A DNA stretch of 42,540 bases, from NCBI RefSeq assembly GCF_001544475.1, contig NZ_FCNW02000051.1, positions 1 to 42,540 of the forward strand, read 5' to 3'. Within the stretch, counting starts at the first letter, position 1. Each line of letters starts with the position of its first letter. Positions 35,994 to 42,540 of the stretch are shown piece by piece. This stretch comes from Caballeronia humi. GTDB taxonomy: Bacteria > Pseudomonadota > Gammaproteobacteria > Burkholderiales > Burkholderiaceae. A program made the position numbers and the translations under genes. Below the pieces are notes generated by a model. The model was not told the DNA's origin. It did not search any database and saw nothing but the letters and a program-made list of their open reading frames with translations.

Positions 35994-36262
35994 CTACCGC
36001 TCGAAGTCCTGTGAGGTAAGTTTAATCGCCTCGGTTGCCAAGCGACGGGCCTTGCGTTCAGCCATTGCGACGATCCTCTTTCTACCATCTGAAAACGCGT
36101 GAAGGAGGTGGGCCTCGTCAGCATGCCGTCCGAGCCAGAAGTGATCCTCGAGCGCCTTACGACTAATAGAACACTTGAGTCTTTTTCAATTATCTCGATC
36201 TCAAACCGGACGGCTTCTCCGCCGCGCGATACCGTCTCCAAGGTCTTTACGTTCGTATCCAC
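35994..36262 (-). pseudogene. Small hypothetical protein, frameshifted
   Basis: The GTG-started frame reads VKTLETVSRGGEAVRFEIEI, SSVLLVVRRSRITSGSDG and RPTSF. Then, in a neighbouring frame from about 36100, it continues HAFSDGRKRIVAMAERKARR and LATEAIKLTSQDFER to a stop at 35994-35996. The two halves look like one protein of about 89 residues interrupted by a single-base indel near 36095-36105. Unrepaired, the first frame overlaps the next gene. I recognise no family. The beta-rich start and basic helical end suggest a small cytosolic protein. Confidence 0.45.
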
Positions 36263-36429
36263 TTCAAACCTGTGCGCTTTCTATAAAGATTGGCTGTTGG
36301 GTAAGCGCTAGCCCTGTAGGGCTTCGCTCCGCTGAATTGTTTTTTTCCAGACGCCCGTTCCGACTTTGCGCAACTATGCTGCCAACTCTTCATTTATTCT
36401 GCTGCTGGTTAGCCACCATCGATCCTCGA

Positions 36430-36661
36430 CGAGATACGGCAGTCCGAAAGCACGAACCGACTCGTCGTTGAGGCGTACGTGTCGCCATTGAGGCGAGTTG
36501 CCCCCACGACTACCCCTCCAAGTTCACCTTGATGGGAGCGAGCGCAGTCACAATCTGTTGCAGTTCGTTGCTGAGCGGCTTGCAATATAGCGTCGGTCAT
36601 CATCGTTAATGACCGTATCTTCCGCGTTGGTAGAGTGCAGATCGATTCCGCAATATTTCAT
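36430..36661 (-). pseudogene. IS110-family transposase, N-terminal remnant
   Basis: From the ATG at 36661 the minus strand reads MKYCGIDLHSTNAEDTVIND, matching the IS110 DEDD (RuvC-like) N-terminus with its catalytic Asp in GIDLH. After about 23 residues the frame shifts; a parallel frame gives LSNELQQIVTALAPIK, the next family segment, and a third gives GGVVVGATRL, before all similarity ends. The element is therefore multiply frameshifted and deleted. It is the only clear mobile-element trace in the window and lies directly upstream of the imu cassette. Confidence 0.7.
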
Positions 36662-36710
36662 CTTAGCTTCCTACACACGTGAACTGGCCGGTGCCGTCCA
36701 ACTGTAGACG

Positions 36711-36752
36711 GAGATCCGCACGTTCGAGCCGTCGCACGAACGTGCGGATCTC
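36711..36752. repeat. 16-bp perfect inverted repeat
   Basis: GAGATCCGCACGTTCG (36711-36726) and its exact reverse complement (36737-36752) flank a 10-base spacer. It lies 50 bases upstream of the IS110 remnant start and 80 bases before imuA. It could be a bidirectional terminator without a U-run, or part of the noncoding end of the IS110 element, where bridge RNAs are encoded in this family. The sequence does not decide. Confidence 0.8.
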
Positions 36753-36804
36753 GGAGGCCTTCCAATGATTATCAATTCACTGTTAGCGTTTTCCATGTAA
36801 AGTA

Positions 36805-36820
36805 CTGTACATCCATACAG
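36805..36820. promoter_or_regulatory. LexA (SOS) box upstream of imuA
   Basis: CTGTACATCCATACAG fits the beta/gammaproteobacterial LexA consensus CTGT-N8-ACAG exactly, 11 bases before the imuA ATG. It predicts DNA-damage induction of the cassette. Confidence 0.9.
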
Positions 36821-36831
36821 TCATTCACGCT

Positions 36832-37531
36832 ATGTCCGCCCTGCCGAAACACGTCGAGTCGATCCACCCCGCGCTGTGGCGCGGGTCGCAGCTCGCGCGT
36901 GCCTATGGCAAGACGGTCGACACAGGCTACGCGGCCCTGTCGGCGGAGCTTCCAGGTGGCGGCTGGCCGCTCGGGTCGCTCGTCGAATTGCTGGTGCAGC
37001 AGCCCGGCGTGGGTGAGCTTCGCCTGTTGCGCCCGGCGCTCGCCGAACTCAGCCGCCGGCCGGTTGCGCTACTGCAAGCTGCCCAATTCGCTCGCGTTCT
37101 CCTATCTGGGATTGCCGCTAGACAAGCTGATCCAGTTGCGTGCGCCGAAGACCGCCGACGCGCTCTGGTGCGCCGAACAGGTGCTGCGGGCACGAAGTTG
37201 CGGCGCGTTGGTCTTCTGGCAGCAGCACATTCGCGCCGAGGCCCTGCGGCGGCTGCATCTCGCGGCGCAGGCGACGGAGACGCTTTTTCTCCTTGTCCGG
37301 CCGCTCGCCAGCGCAGCGGATGCGTCGCCGGCCACGTTGCGGCTCGCCGTGCGTTCGGCCGATGGCGGCATCGTCGTCGACGTCGTCAAGCGACGAGGAC
37401 CGATACGAAACGAGACGCTCAGCGTCGCCCTCCAACCCTCACCGATTCTGCTCAGCCCTCATGGCCGTACTCGTCGCCATTCACCTGCCCCGGCTTTCGC
37501 TGGAGGTATTCCGTCCAAGGTGGTCGCCTAG
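36832..37531 (+). pseudogene. imuA: ImuA, frameshifted
   Basis: RecA-like accessory protein of the ImuA-ImuB-DnaE2 mutasome. The N-terminal frame reads ESIHPALWRGSQLARAYGKT and ELPGGGWPLGSLVELLVQQP. It changes near 37075, where RRPVALLQ should continue as PNSLAFSYLGLPLDKLIQLR, found in the next frame. That frame continues ALWCAEQVLRARSCGALVFW, LRRLHLAAQATETLFLLVRP to a stop at 37531. The region is one base over a multiple of three, so a single inserted base is the simplest cause. Restored length is about 232. It overlaps the imuB start. A LexA box immediately precedes it. Confidence 0.85.
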
Positions 37532-38663
37532 GACGGCGAACGGCTGCGTCGTGCTGGACAAGGACAAGGTCGCCATCGCCGACGCGGTGGCTCGGGAGGC
37601 GGGCGTTTTGCTCGGTATGAAGCGCGGGGGCGTCGTGACGCTCGCGCCCGATGCGCTCGTCTACGACCGCGCGCCCGTGCGCGAGCAGGACATGCTGCGC
37701 GAGGTCGCGCTCGCCCTGATGCGTTTTTCGCCGATGGTGGCCGTCTGTGAAGAAGATACGGTCGTAGTCGATGTGTCGGCGAGCCTGCGTCTTTTCGGCG
37801 GCATCCTGCGGATCTGCCATCAGATCAGGCAGATCGTCGACGCCGTGGGCGTGAGCGTGCGCATGAGCGTCGCCCCGACCGGTCAGGGCGCCTGGATGCT
37901 CGCCAAGCGCGGGCATCGCCGCGTGCTCAAGATGCGTTCCCTTGAGCGTGAGCGGCTCGTCGTGCAGCTATGCGGCTGGCTGAGCGCGCAGCAACTCGCG
38001 CTCACACACGCGAGCGTGACGCTCGAACACGAACGCGGACGCGAGGCGATCGAGCCGACCACGATCGACCTGGCGCTCGCCGAGCCGACCTGGCACGAAG
38101 AACATCTCGTGCGGCTGTTGAAAGAGCGCTTGGGGCGCGTTGAACTTCCGGCGGCCGTCATCGCCGTGCGGCTCACCGCGACCAAGGTCCAGGCCGCCGA
38201 ACCACCGACTGATACCCTCTTCCCGGACCCCGGCGGCTCGGCGGAGGACCACAATCGTCTGCTGGAACTGCTCGTCGCGCGTCTGGGACCGGAGAACGTC
38301 CTGCGCCCCGCGCCGACCTCGGACCATCGGCCGGAACACGCGAACCGCTGGGTATCGGTATCGGTATCGGTCCAGGATGCCGCCAGGCCCGAAGCGCCGC
38401 CTTGTGATCTGCCCCGCCCGACGTGGCTGCTCGAAACGCCGCTGCGTCTGATGGTCAAGAACCACCGGCCGTTCTACGGATCGACGCTGAAGCTCGTCTC
38501 GACGGGCGAGCGCATCGAGGCCGGCTGGTTCGACGGCGATCTGGCCGCGCGCGACTACTTCGTCGCTGAAGCCGCCGACAAAAGCTGCTACTGGATCTAC
38601 CGGGAGCGCCCGAGCGCCACCTCGGACGAAGTGCGCTGGTTCCTGCACGGCCTCTTTGGATGA
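37461..38663 (+). CDS. imuB: ImuB, catalytically inactive Y-family polymerase, internally deleted
   Basis: ImuB links ImuA, the beta clamp and DnaE2. Here it has 400 residues; relatives are usually around 480-520. The N-terminus (MAVLVAIHLPRLSLEVF, DVSASLRLFGG, VAPTGQGAWMLAK) and C-terminus (LPRPTWLLETPLRLM, DYFVAEAADKSCYWIYRERP) are normal. However, RVLKMRSLER is joined directly to ERLVVQLCGWLSAQQLALT. In relatives about 100-120 residues separate these, covering the thumb/helix-hairpin-helix part and the start of the little finger. The deletion is in frame, so a protein could be made, but it probably cannot bind DNA normally. A GGTATC hexamer repeat at 38351-38368 adds a VSVSVS tract. Overlaps the imuA end. 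Confidence 0.85.
   Translation: MAVLVAIHLPRLSLEVFRPRWSPRTANGCVVLDKDKVAIADAVAREAGVLLGMKRGGVVTLAPDALVYDRAPVREQDMLREVALALMRFSPMVAVCEEDTVVVDVSASLRLFGGILRICHQIRQIVDAVGVSVRMSVAPTGQGAWMLAKRGHRRVLKMRSLERERLVVQLCGWLSAQQLALTHASVTLEHERGREAIEPTTIDLALAEPTWHEEHLVRLLKERLGRVELPAAVIAVRLTATKVQAAEPPTDTLFPDPGGSAEDHNRLLELLVARLGPENVLRPAPTSDHRPEHANRWVSVSVSVQDAARPEAPPCDLPRPTWLLETPLRLMVKNHRPFYGSTLKLVSTGERIEAGWFDGDLAARDYFVAEAADKSCYWIYRERPSATSDEVRWFLHGLFG
38351..38368. repeat. In-frame hexamer repeat GGTATC x3 in imuB
   Basis: Three copies of GGTATC encode a Val-Ser alternation (WVSVSVSVQ). It keeps the frame, unlike the 7-bp and 10-bp repeats elsewhere in the window. Confidence 0.85.
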
Positions 38664-38678
38664 CATGAGCCAAACGCC

Positions 38679-41600
38679 GTGGATTCGCCTTTCTCCGCCC
38701 TGCCCGCGTATGCGGAGCTCTTCGCCTTTTCCAACTTCAGCTTCCTGCATGGGGCGTCGCGCGGGGAAGAACTCGTCATGCGCGCGTCGCAGCTCGGCTA
38801 CTCGGGTCTCGCCATCACTGACGAGTGTTCGCTCGCGGGCGTCGTCCGTGCTCATGTGCAGGCGAAGGAAGAGAAGCTGCCGCTCGTCATCGGGTCGTAT
38901 TTCAAGCTGGTGCACGCCGACAAACGCCCCGCCTTCGGGCTGATTCTGCTGGCTCAGAACCGCGATGGCTACGGCAACCTGTCCGAGCTGATTACACTCG
39001 GCCGCATGCGGGCGGCGAAGGGCAGCTATCTGCTGACGCCGCAGGACATCGCGCGTCCGGAGAAGGCGTACGCGCACCTGCGCGGCATGCCGAACTGCCT
39101 CGCGATCCTCATTCCCGATTTCCCTGCGAACGAAGACGCGCTCGCCGCGCAACTCGACTGGATGAATGCGACCTTTCCGGCTCGGGCCTGGGTGGGACTG
39201 ACCCTGCATCAGCGCGCGATGGACGATATCCATCGCGGCACGGTCGAACACCTTGCCTCCCGGCATCTGGTGCCAGTCGTCGCGACCGGCAACGTCGTCA
39301 TGCATGTACGGTCGAGAAAGCCGCTGCAAGACACGATGACGGCCATTCGCCTCGGCAAACCTGTCGCGCAATGCGGCTACGATCTCGCGCCCAATGCCGA
39401 ACAGCACCTGCGCTCGCGCTTGCGGCTCGCCAACCTGTATCCCGAGCACGCGCTGACCGAAACATTGAGCGTGCTGGAGCGCTGCACTTTTTCGCTCGAC
39501 GAACTCAGGTACGAATATCCCGACGAACTCGTTCCGCCAGGCTTCACGCACGAGGCGTATCTGCGGCAGGAAACGTATGTCGGTGCGCATCGGCGCTTTC
39601 CGCACGGCATCCCGCACGCGGTGCAGGAGCAGGTCGAGCACGAACTGCAGTTGATCCGCGATCTCGGATACGAAGCGTATTTCCTGACGGTCTACGACAT
39701 CGTGCGCTTCGCCCGCAGCCAGCACATCCTGTGTCAGGGACGTGGGTCCGCGGCGAATTCCGCCGTGTGCTATTGCCTCGGCGTGACCGAAGTCGATCCT
39801 TCGCGCGGCAGCATGCTGTTCGAGCGATTCATCAGCAAGGAACGCGGCGAGCCGCCCGATATCGACGTCGATTTCGAGCATCAGCGGCGCGAGGAGGTCA
39901 TCCAATACATCTATCGAAAGTATGGACGCGACCGCGCGGCGATCGCGGCGGCGGTCTCCACGTATCGGCCTCGTGGCGCGCTGAGGGAAACGGGCAAGGC
40001 GCTGGGCGTCGACCCGCAGATCGTCGACCGAGTCGCGAAGAGCCATCAGTGGTTCGACAATTCGCAGGACCTGTTGCAACGCTTCGGCGAGTCGGGGCTG
40101 GACCCGGAGAACCCGTTGATTGTCGCCTGGGCGTCGCTTGCGGGGCAGATACTGAATTTCCCACGCCACCTGTCGCAGCATTCGGGCGGTTTCGTGATTA
40201 GTCGCGGCAAGCTCACGCGGCTCGTGCCCGTCGAGAACGCCGCGATGGCCGATCGCAGCGCCATCCAGTGGGACAAGGACGATCTCGAGGCGCTCGGGCT
40301 GCTCAAGATCGACGTGCTTGCGCTCGGCATGCTCTCGGCGATCCGTCGCACGCTCGACATCGTGTCCGAGCAGCGCGGCGAGCGCTTCGAGATGCAGGAC
40401 ATCCCCGCCGAGGACCCCGTCACCTACGAGATGATCTCGCAGGCGGATACGATCGGCGTGTTCCAGATCGAATCCCGTGCGCAGATGTCAATGCTGCCGC
40501 GGCTCCAGCCGAGGACCTTTTACGATCTCGTGATCGAAGTCGCGATCGTTCGACCGGGGCCGATTCAGGGTGGCGCAGTTCACCCCTATCTACGCCGCCG
40601 ACAAGGATTCGAGCCTGTCACCTATCCCAGCGATGCGCTTGAGGCTGCGCTCGGGCGCACGTTGGGCGTGCCGATTTTCCAGGAGCAGGTGATGCAGGTC
40701 GCGATCCTCGCGGCGGGTTTCACACCGGGTGAAGCGGATCAACTCAGGCGTGCGATGGCCGCCTGGAAGCGCAAAGGCGGCTTGCAGAAGTACTACGACC
40801 GTATCGTCAACGGCATGCGCGAGCGTGGGTATAAACAGGACTTTGCGGAAGCCATCTTCGAACAGATCAAGGGCTTCGGCGAGTACGGCTTTCCGGAGAG
40901 TCACGCGGCGAGCTTCGCCCTGCTGGTGTATGCGAGCAGTTGGCTGAAATGTCACGAGCCGGCTGCATTTCTCGCCGCGATGCTCAATTCGCAGCCGATG
41001 GGCTTTTATTCGCCCTCGCAACTCGTCCAGGATGCGAAGCGGCACGGCGTGCAGGTGGCGCCCGTCGATGTGACGATCAGCGGCTGGGATTCCGTTCTCG
41101 AACGTCGTGAAGGAGAGGCGGCGGCCGTGCGGCTCGGCTTGTCCTTGCTCAGAGGGATGCGCGACGGCGCGGCGGAGCGGATCGAAGCCGCACGCGCGGT
41201 CAGGCCGTTCCTGAATGTCAGCGATCTCGCGCGGCGCGCGCAACTCGACCGGCATGATCTTCAGGTGCTGGCGAGCGCCAACGCGCTGGTCTCTCTCGCG
41301 GGCAATCGTCGTGAGGCGTTATGGCAGTCGGTCGCGGCCGTCCCCGACAAGGACATGCTGGTCGACGCCCGCCTGGAAGACGAGACACCGGTACTCGGCG
41401 CTCCGACTGAAGCGGAAGACATCGTCAGCGACTATAAGTCGACCGGACTCACGCTGGGGCGTCACCCGCTGGAGTTGCTTCGCCCGATCCTGCTCAAGCA
41501 GCGCCTGATCCCGGCATCGACGCTGCGAACGTATCCGAACGGCCGGCTGGCTCGCGGCTGCGGTCTCGTGACCGTCAGGCAGCGCCCCGGCACCGCCAAG

Positions 41601-41825
41601 GGCGTGATGTTCGTGACGCTCGAAGACGAGACGGGCAATGTGAACGTGATCGTCTGGCCGTCATTGCTCGAAAAGCAGCGCAAGGAAGCGCTTGGCGCAT
41701 CGCTGCTCGCGGTCTATGGCACCTGGCAATGCGAAGGCGAAGTGCGCCACCTCGTCGCGCAACGGCTTGTCGACATGTCGCATTTGCTGGGCGGATTGAC
41801 GACGGTCAGCCGGAACTTCTGCTGA
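38679..41825 (+). CDS. dnaE2: Error-prone DNA polymerase DnaE2 (ImuC)
   Basis: A 1048-residue C-family polymerase alpha subunit used for SOS translesion synthesis. It has the PHP domain (AELFAFSNFSFLHGASRGEE, ITDECSLAGVVRAH), the polymerase core with active-site Asp motif DIDVDFEHQRREEVIQY and GRGSAANSAVCYCLG, KIDVLALGMLSAI, VRPGPIQGGAVHPYLRRRQG, GFPESHAASFALLVYASSWL, and an OB fold near the end (VTVRQRPGTAKGVMFVTLED). The GTG at 38679 gives the family-like N-terminus; the ATG at 38665 is out of frame. It begins 15 bases after the imuB stop and depends on the LexA box upstream of imuA. Full-length, without visible lesions, in contrast to imuA and imuB. Confidence 0.95.
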   Translation: MDSPFSALPAYAELFAFSNFSFLHGASRGEELVMRASQLGYSGLAITDECSLAGVVRAHVQAKEEKLPLVIGSYFKLVHADKRPAFGLILLAQNRDGYGNLSELITLGRMRAAKGSYLLTPQDIARPEKAYAHLRGMPNCLAILIPDFPANEDALAAQLDWMNATFPARAWVGLTLHQRAMDDIHRGTVEHLASRHLVPVVATGNVVMHVRSRKPLQDTMTAIRLGKPVAQCGYDLAPNAEQHLRSRLRLANLYPEHALTETLSVLERCTFSLDELRYEYPDELVPPGFTHEAYLRQETYVGAHRRFPHGIPHAVQEQVEHELQLIRDLGYEAYFLTVYDIVRFARSQHILCQGRGSAANSAVCYCLGVTEVDPSRGSMLFERFISKERGEPPDIDVDFEHQRREEVIQYIYRKYGRDRAAIAAAVSTYRPRGALRETGKALGVDPQIVDRVAKSHQWFDNSQDLLQRFGESGLDPENPLIVAWASLAGQILNFPRHLSQHSGGFVISRGKLTRLVPVENAAMADRSAIQWDKDDLEALGLLKIDVLALGMLSAIRRTLDIVSEQRGERFEMQDIPAEDPVTYEMISQADTIGVFQIESRAQMSMLPRLQPRTFYDLVIEVAIVRPGPIQGGAVHPYLRRRQGFEPVTYPSDALEAALGRTLGVPIFQEQVMQVAILAAGFTPGEADQLRRAMAAWKRKGGLQKYYDRIVNGMRERGYKQDFAEAIFEQIKGFGEYGFPESHAASFALLVYASSWLKCHEPAAFLAAMLNSQPMGFYSPSQLVQDAKRHGVQVAPVDVTISGWDSVLERREGEAAAVRLGLSLLRGMRDGAAERIEAARAVRPFLNVSDLARRAQLDRHDLQVLASANALVSLAGNRREALWQSVAAVPDKDMLVDARLEDETPVLGAPTEAEDIVSDYKSTGLTLGRHPLELLRPILLKQRLIPASTLRTYPNGRLARGCGLVTVRQRPGTAKGVMFVTLEDETGNVNVIVWPSLLEKQRKEALGASLLAVYGTWQCEGEVRHLVAQRLVDMSHLLGGLTTVSRNFC

Positions 41826-41866
41826 CAATCCCCAAGCACGGGATGGCCAGCAGATCGCTGGACTGC

Positions 41867-42346
41867 TCACGACCCTCCTGTACCGGCCAGCGCGGGAAGC
41901 CCGAGCGCCGGAGCCAGCGTCTTATAGTCCAGCAGAAAACGCGGATCGCCCGCTGCCTCGCGCGACATCCATTTGGTCAACTCCTGTCGGCATGACTCGG
42001 CTTCCATCCGAACGAAGCAGGTCGAGCGCTTCGGCATCATGCTGGCAGCCCAATAGAACTTGAAGAGCGTCTGCCGCTCGGAGGCATCCATTTCCAGGGC
42101 CTCCGGATCGTGACCTGAAAGCCACTGCTCGACCTTCACGCGCAGCGAAGCTTCCGATTCATTCGGTCCATACGAGAACATGTACGCGCCGCCCGCCTGT
42201 GCCGTCTGAAAATCATCAAGCACGATTGCTAGGACAAATCGCGCAGCCTGCGGGTTGATCTTGAAATCCGCTGCTTGAGCGCTGCCCGCTAACTGCGACC
42301 AAGCGACGGCGAAGCCAATTAATCTGCTGTTGATCCACTTAGACAC
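41867..42346 (-). CDS. Secreted hypothetical protein
   Basis: A 159-residue protein with GTG start and a signal peptide (RLIGFAVAWSQLAGSAQA, predicted cleavage after AQA). The mature part is polar and helical: ARFVLAIVLDDFQTAQAGGA, SEASLRVKVEQWLSGHDPEA, QTLFKFYWAASMMPKRSTCF. Two cysteines in the C-terminal half (near residues 110 and 118) could form a disulfide. I recognise no family. It is convergent with dnaE2, 41 bases between the ends, and has no SOS or FNR site in the remaining upstream sequence, so it is probably unrelated to both systems. Confidence 0.6.
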   Translation of the reverse strand: MSKWINSRLIGFAVAWSQLAGSAQAADFKINPQAARFVLAIVLDDFQTAQAGGAYMFSYGPNESEASLRVKVEQWLSGHDPEALEMDASERQTLFKFYWAASMMPKRSTCFVRMEAESCRQELTKWMSREAAGDPRFLLDYKTLAPALGLPALAGTGGS

Positions 42347-42540
42347 AACCGGGCCGTAGGTTTCGTTAAAGACACATCTTCCCGTAGCTTACGCCCGGCA
42401 GGCGGATCTGCCGACTTTTTGTACGACTCCGCCGAGACCCTGTCGACAGGGACGAGGATCTAAGGCTGTGCTGAAGAAGCGGGGGTTTTCACGGGATCGT
42501 CGTTGCTGATTCCACGATGCGAGAATGGCGACGCGCTCGC
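42347..42540. other. Right-edge region, no feature seen
   Basis: No coding frame, repeat or regulatory site could be supported in the last 194 bases. Confidence 0.4.

Noticed and set aside
36310..36323. AGCCCTGTAGGGCT palindrome
   Set aside because: The arms are in the opposite order and spacing to TAGGG-N4-CCCTA, so it is not a second NreC-like site; no U-run for a terminator.
37968..40181. 737-residue open frame antisense to imuB and dnaE2
   Set aside because: It mirrors two clearly coding genes in GC-rich DNA, has His/Arg/Val-rich composition and no family motif.

Overview
The window looks like Burkholderia sensu lato DNA (Burkholderia, Paraburkholderia or Caballeronia). It is GC-rich, most proteins have Burkholderia-type sequences, and it carries an imuA-imuB-dnaE2 SOS cassette. 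From 1 to about 31.4 kb the gene content closely resembles the low-oxygen-activated (lxa) locus described in Burkholderia cenocepacia: universal stress proteins, phosphoketolase, an FNR-type regulator, two HisKA_3 sensor kinases, LuxR-type and single-domain response regulators, a CBS-domain protein, an Acg-like nitroreductase, zinc alcohol dehydrogenases, a K+ channel, an accessory adenylate kinase, a histone-deacetylase-like protein, PHA synthase, a MaoC-Pta fusion and acetate kinase. This assignment is by remembered similarity, not by a search.

Twelve palindromes fitting the FNR/Anr consensus TTGA(T/C)-N4-(A/G)TCAA (one with a final mismatch) sit in intergenic positions across this part, plus one weaker candidate. 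None occurs in the last 11 kb. The regulator most likely to read them, an FNR homologue with four cluster cysteines and an ETVSR recognition helix, is encoded inside the locus but is broken by indels. The metabolic theme is acetyl-phosphate/acetyl-CoA: phosphoketolase makes acetyl-P, MaoC-Pta and AckA would exchange acetyl-CoA, acetyl-P and acetate, SatP and Acs handle acetate, and PhaC stores carbon and reducing power.

Layout: 0.7-8.1 kb phosphoketolase, chromate transporter, Usp genes and small damaged genes. 8.3-14.7 kb signalling (PAS kinase, DUF1488-like, CBS protein, second kinase, response regulators, FNR). 14.9-19.4 kb nitroreductase, cytochrome c stub, a box-associated orphan, alcohol dehydrogenase, and a scrambled ATP synthase beta remnant. 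19.6-22.8 kb DUF1275 stub, satP, acs. 23.0-26.6 kb K+ channel, small orphan, adk, HDAC-like. 26.9-31.2 kb phaC, maoC-pta, truncated ackA fused tail to tail with a truncated lectin. 31.6-36.7 kb poorly conserved genes, a two-partner-secretion exoprotein and an IS110 remnant. 36.8-41.8 kb LexA box, imuA, imuB, dnaE2. 41.9-42.3 kb a secreted hypothetical.

The most striking property is the density of lesions. There are single-base frameshifts (small 5.7-kb gene, second kinase, fnr, nitroreductase, acs, imuA), nonsense codons (usp, luxR-type regulator), a 10-bp tandem duplication (flavodoxin), a 7-bp repeat expansion (response regulator), a 122-bp inversion between 7-bp inverted repeats (atpD), and deletions that fuse neighbouring genes (ackA/lectin, imuB, BON protein). 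The structural lesions cannot be ordinary base-calling errors. Some single-base ones in homopolymers could be. I infer a locus undergoing decay, as in a lineage no longer selected for anoxic persistence. I found no CRISPR array, tRNA, rRNA or recognisable defence system.
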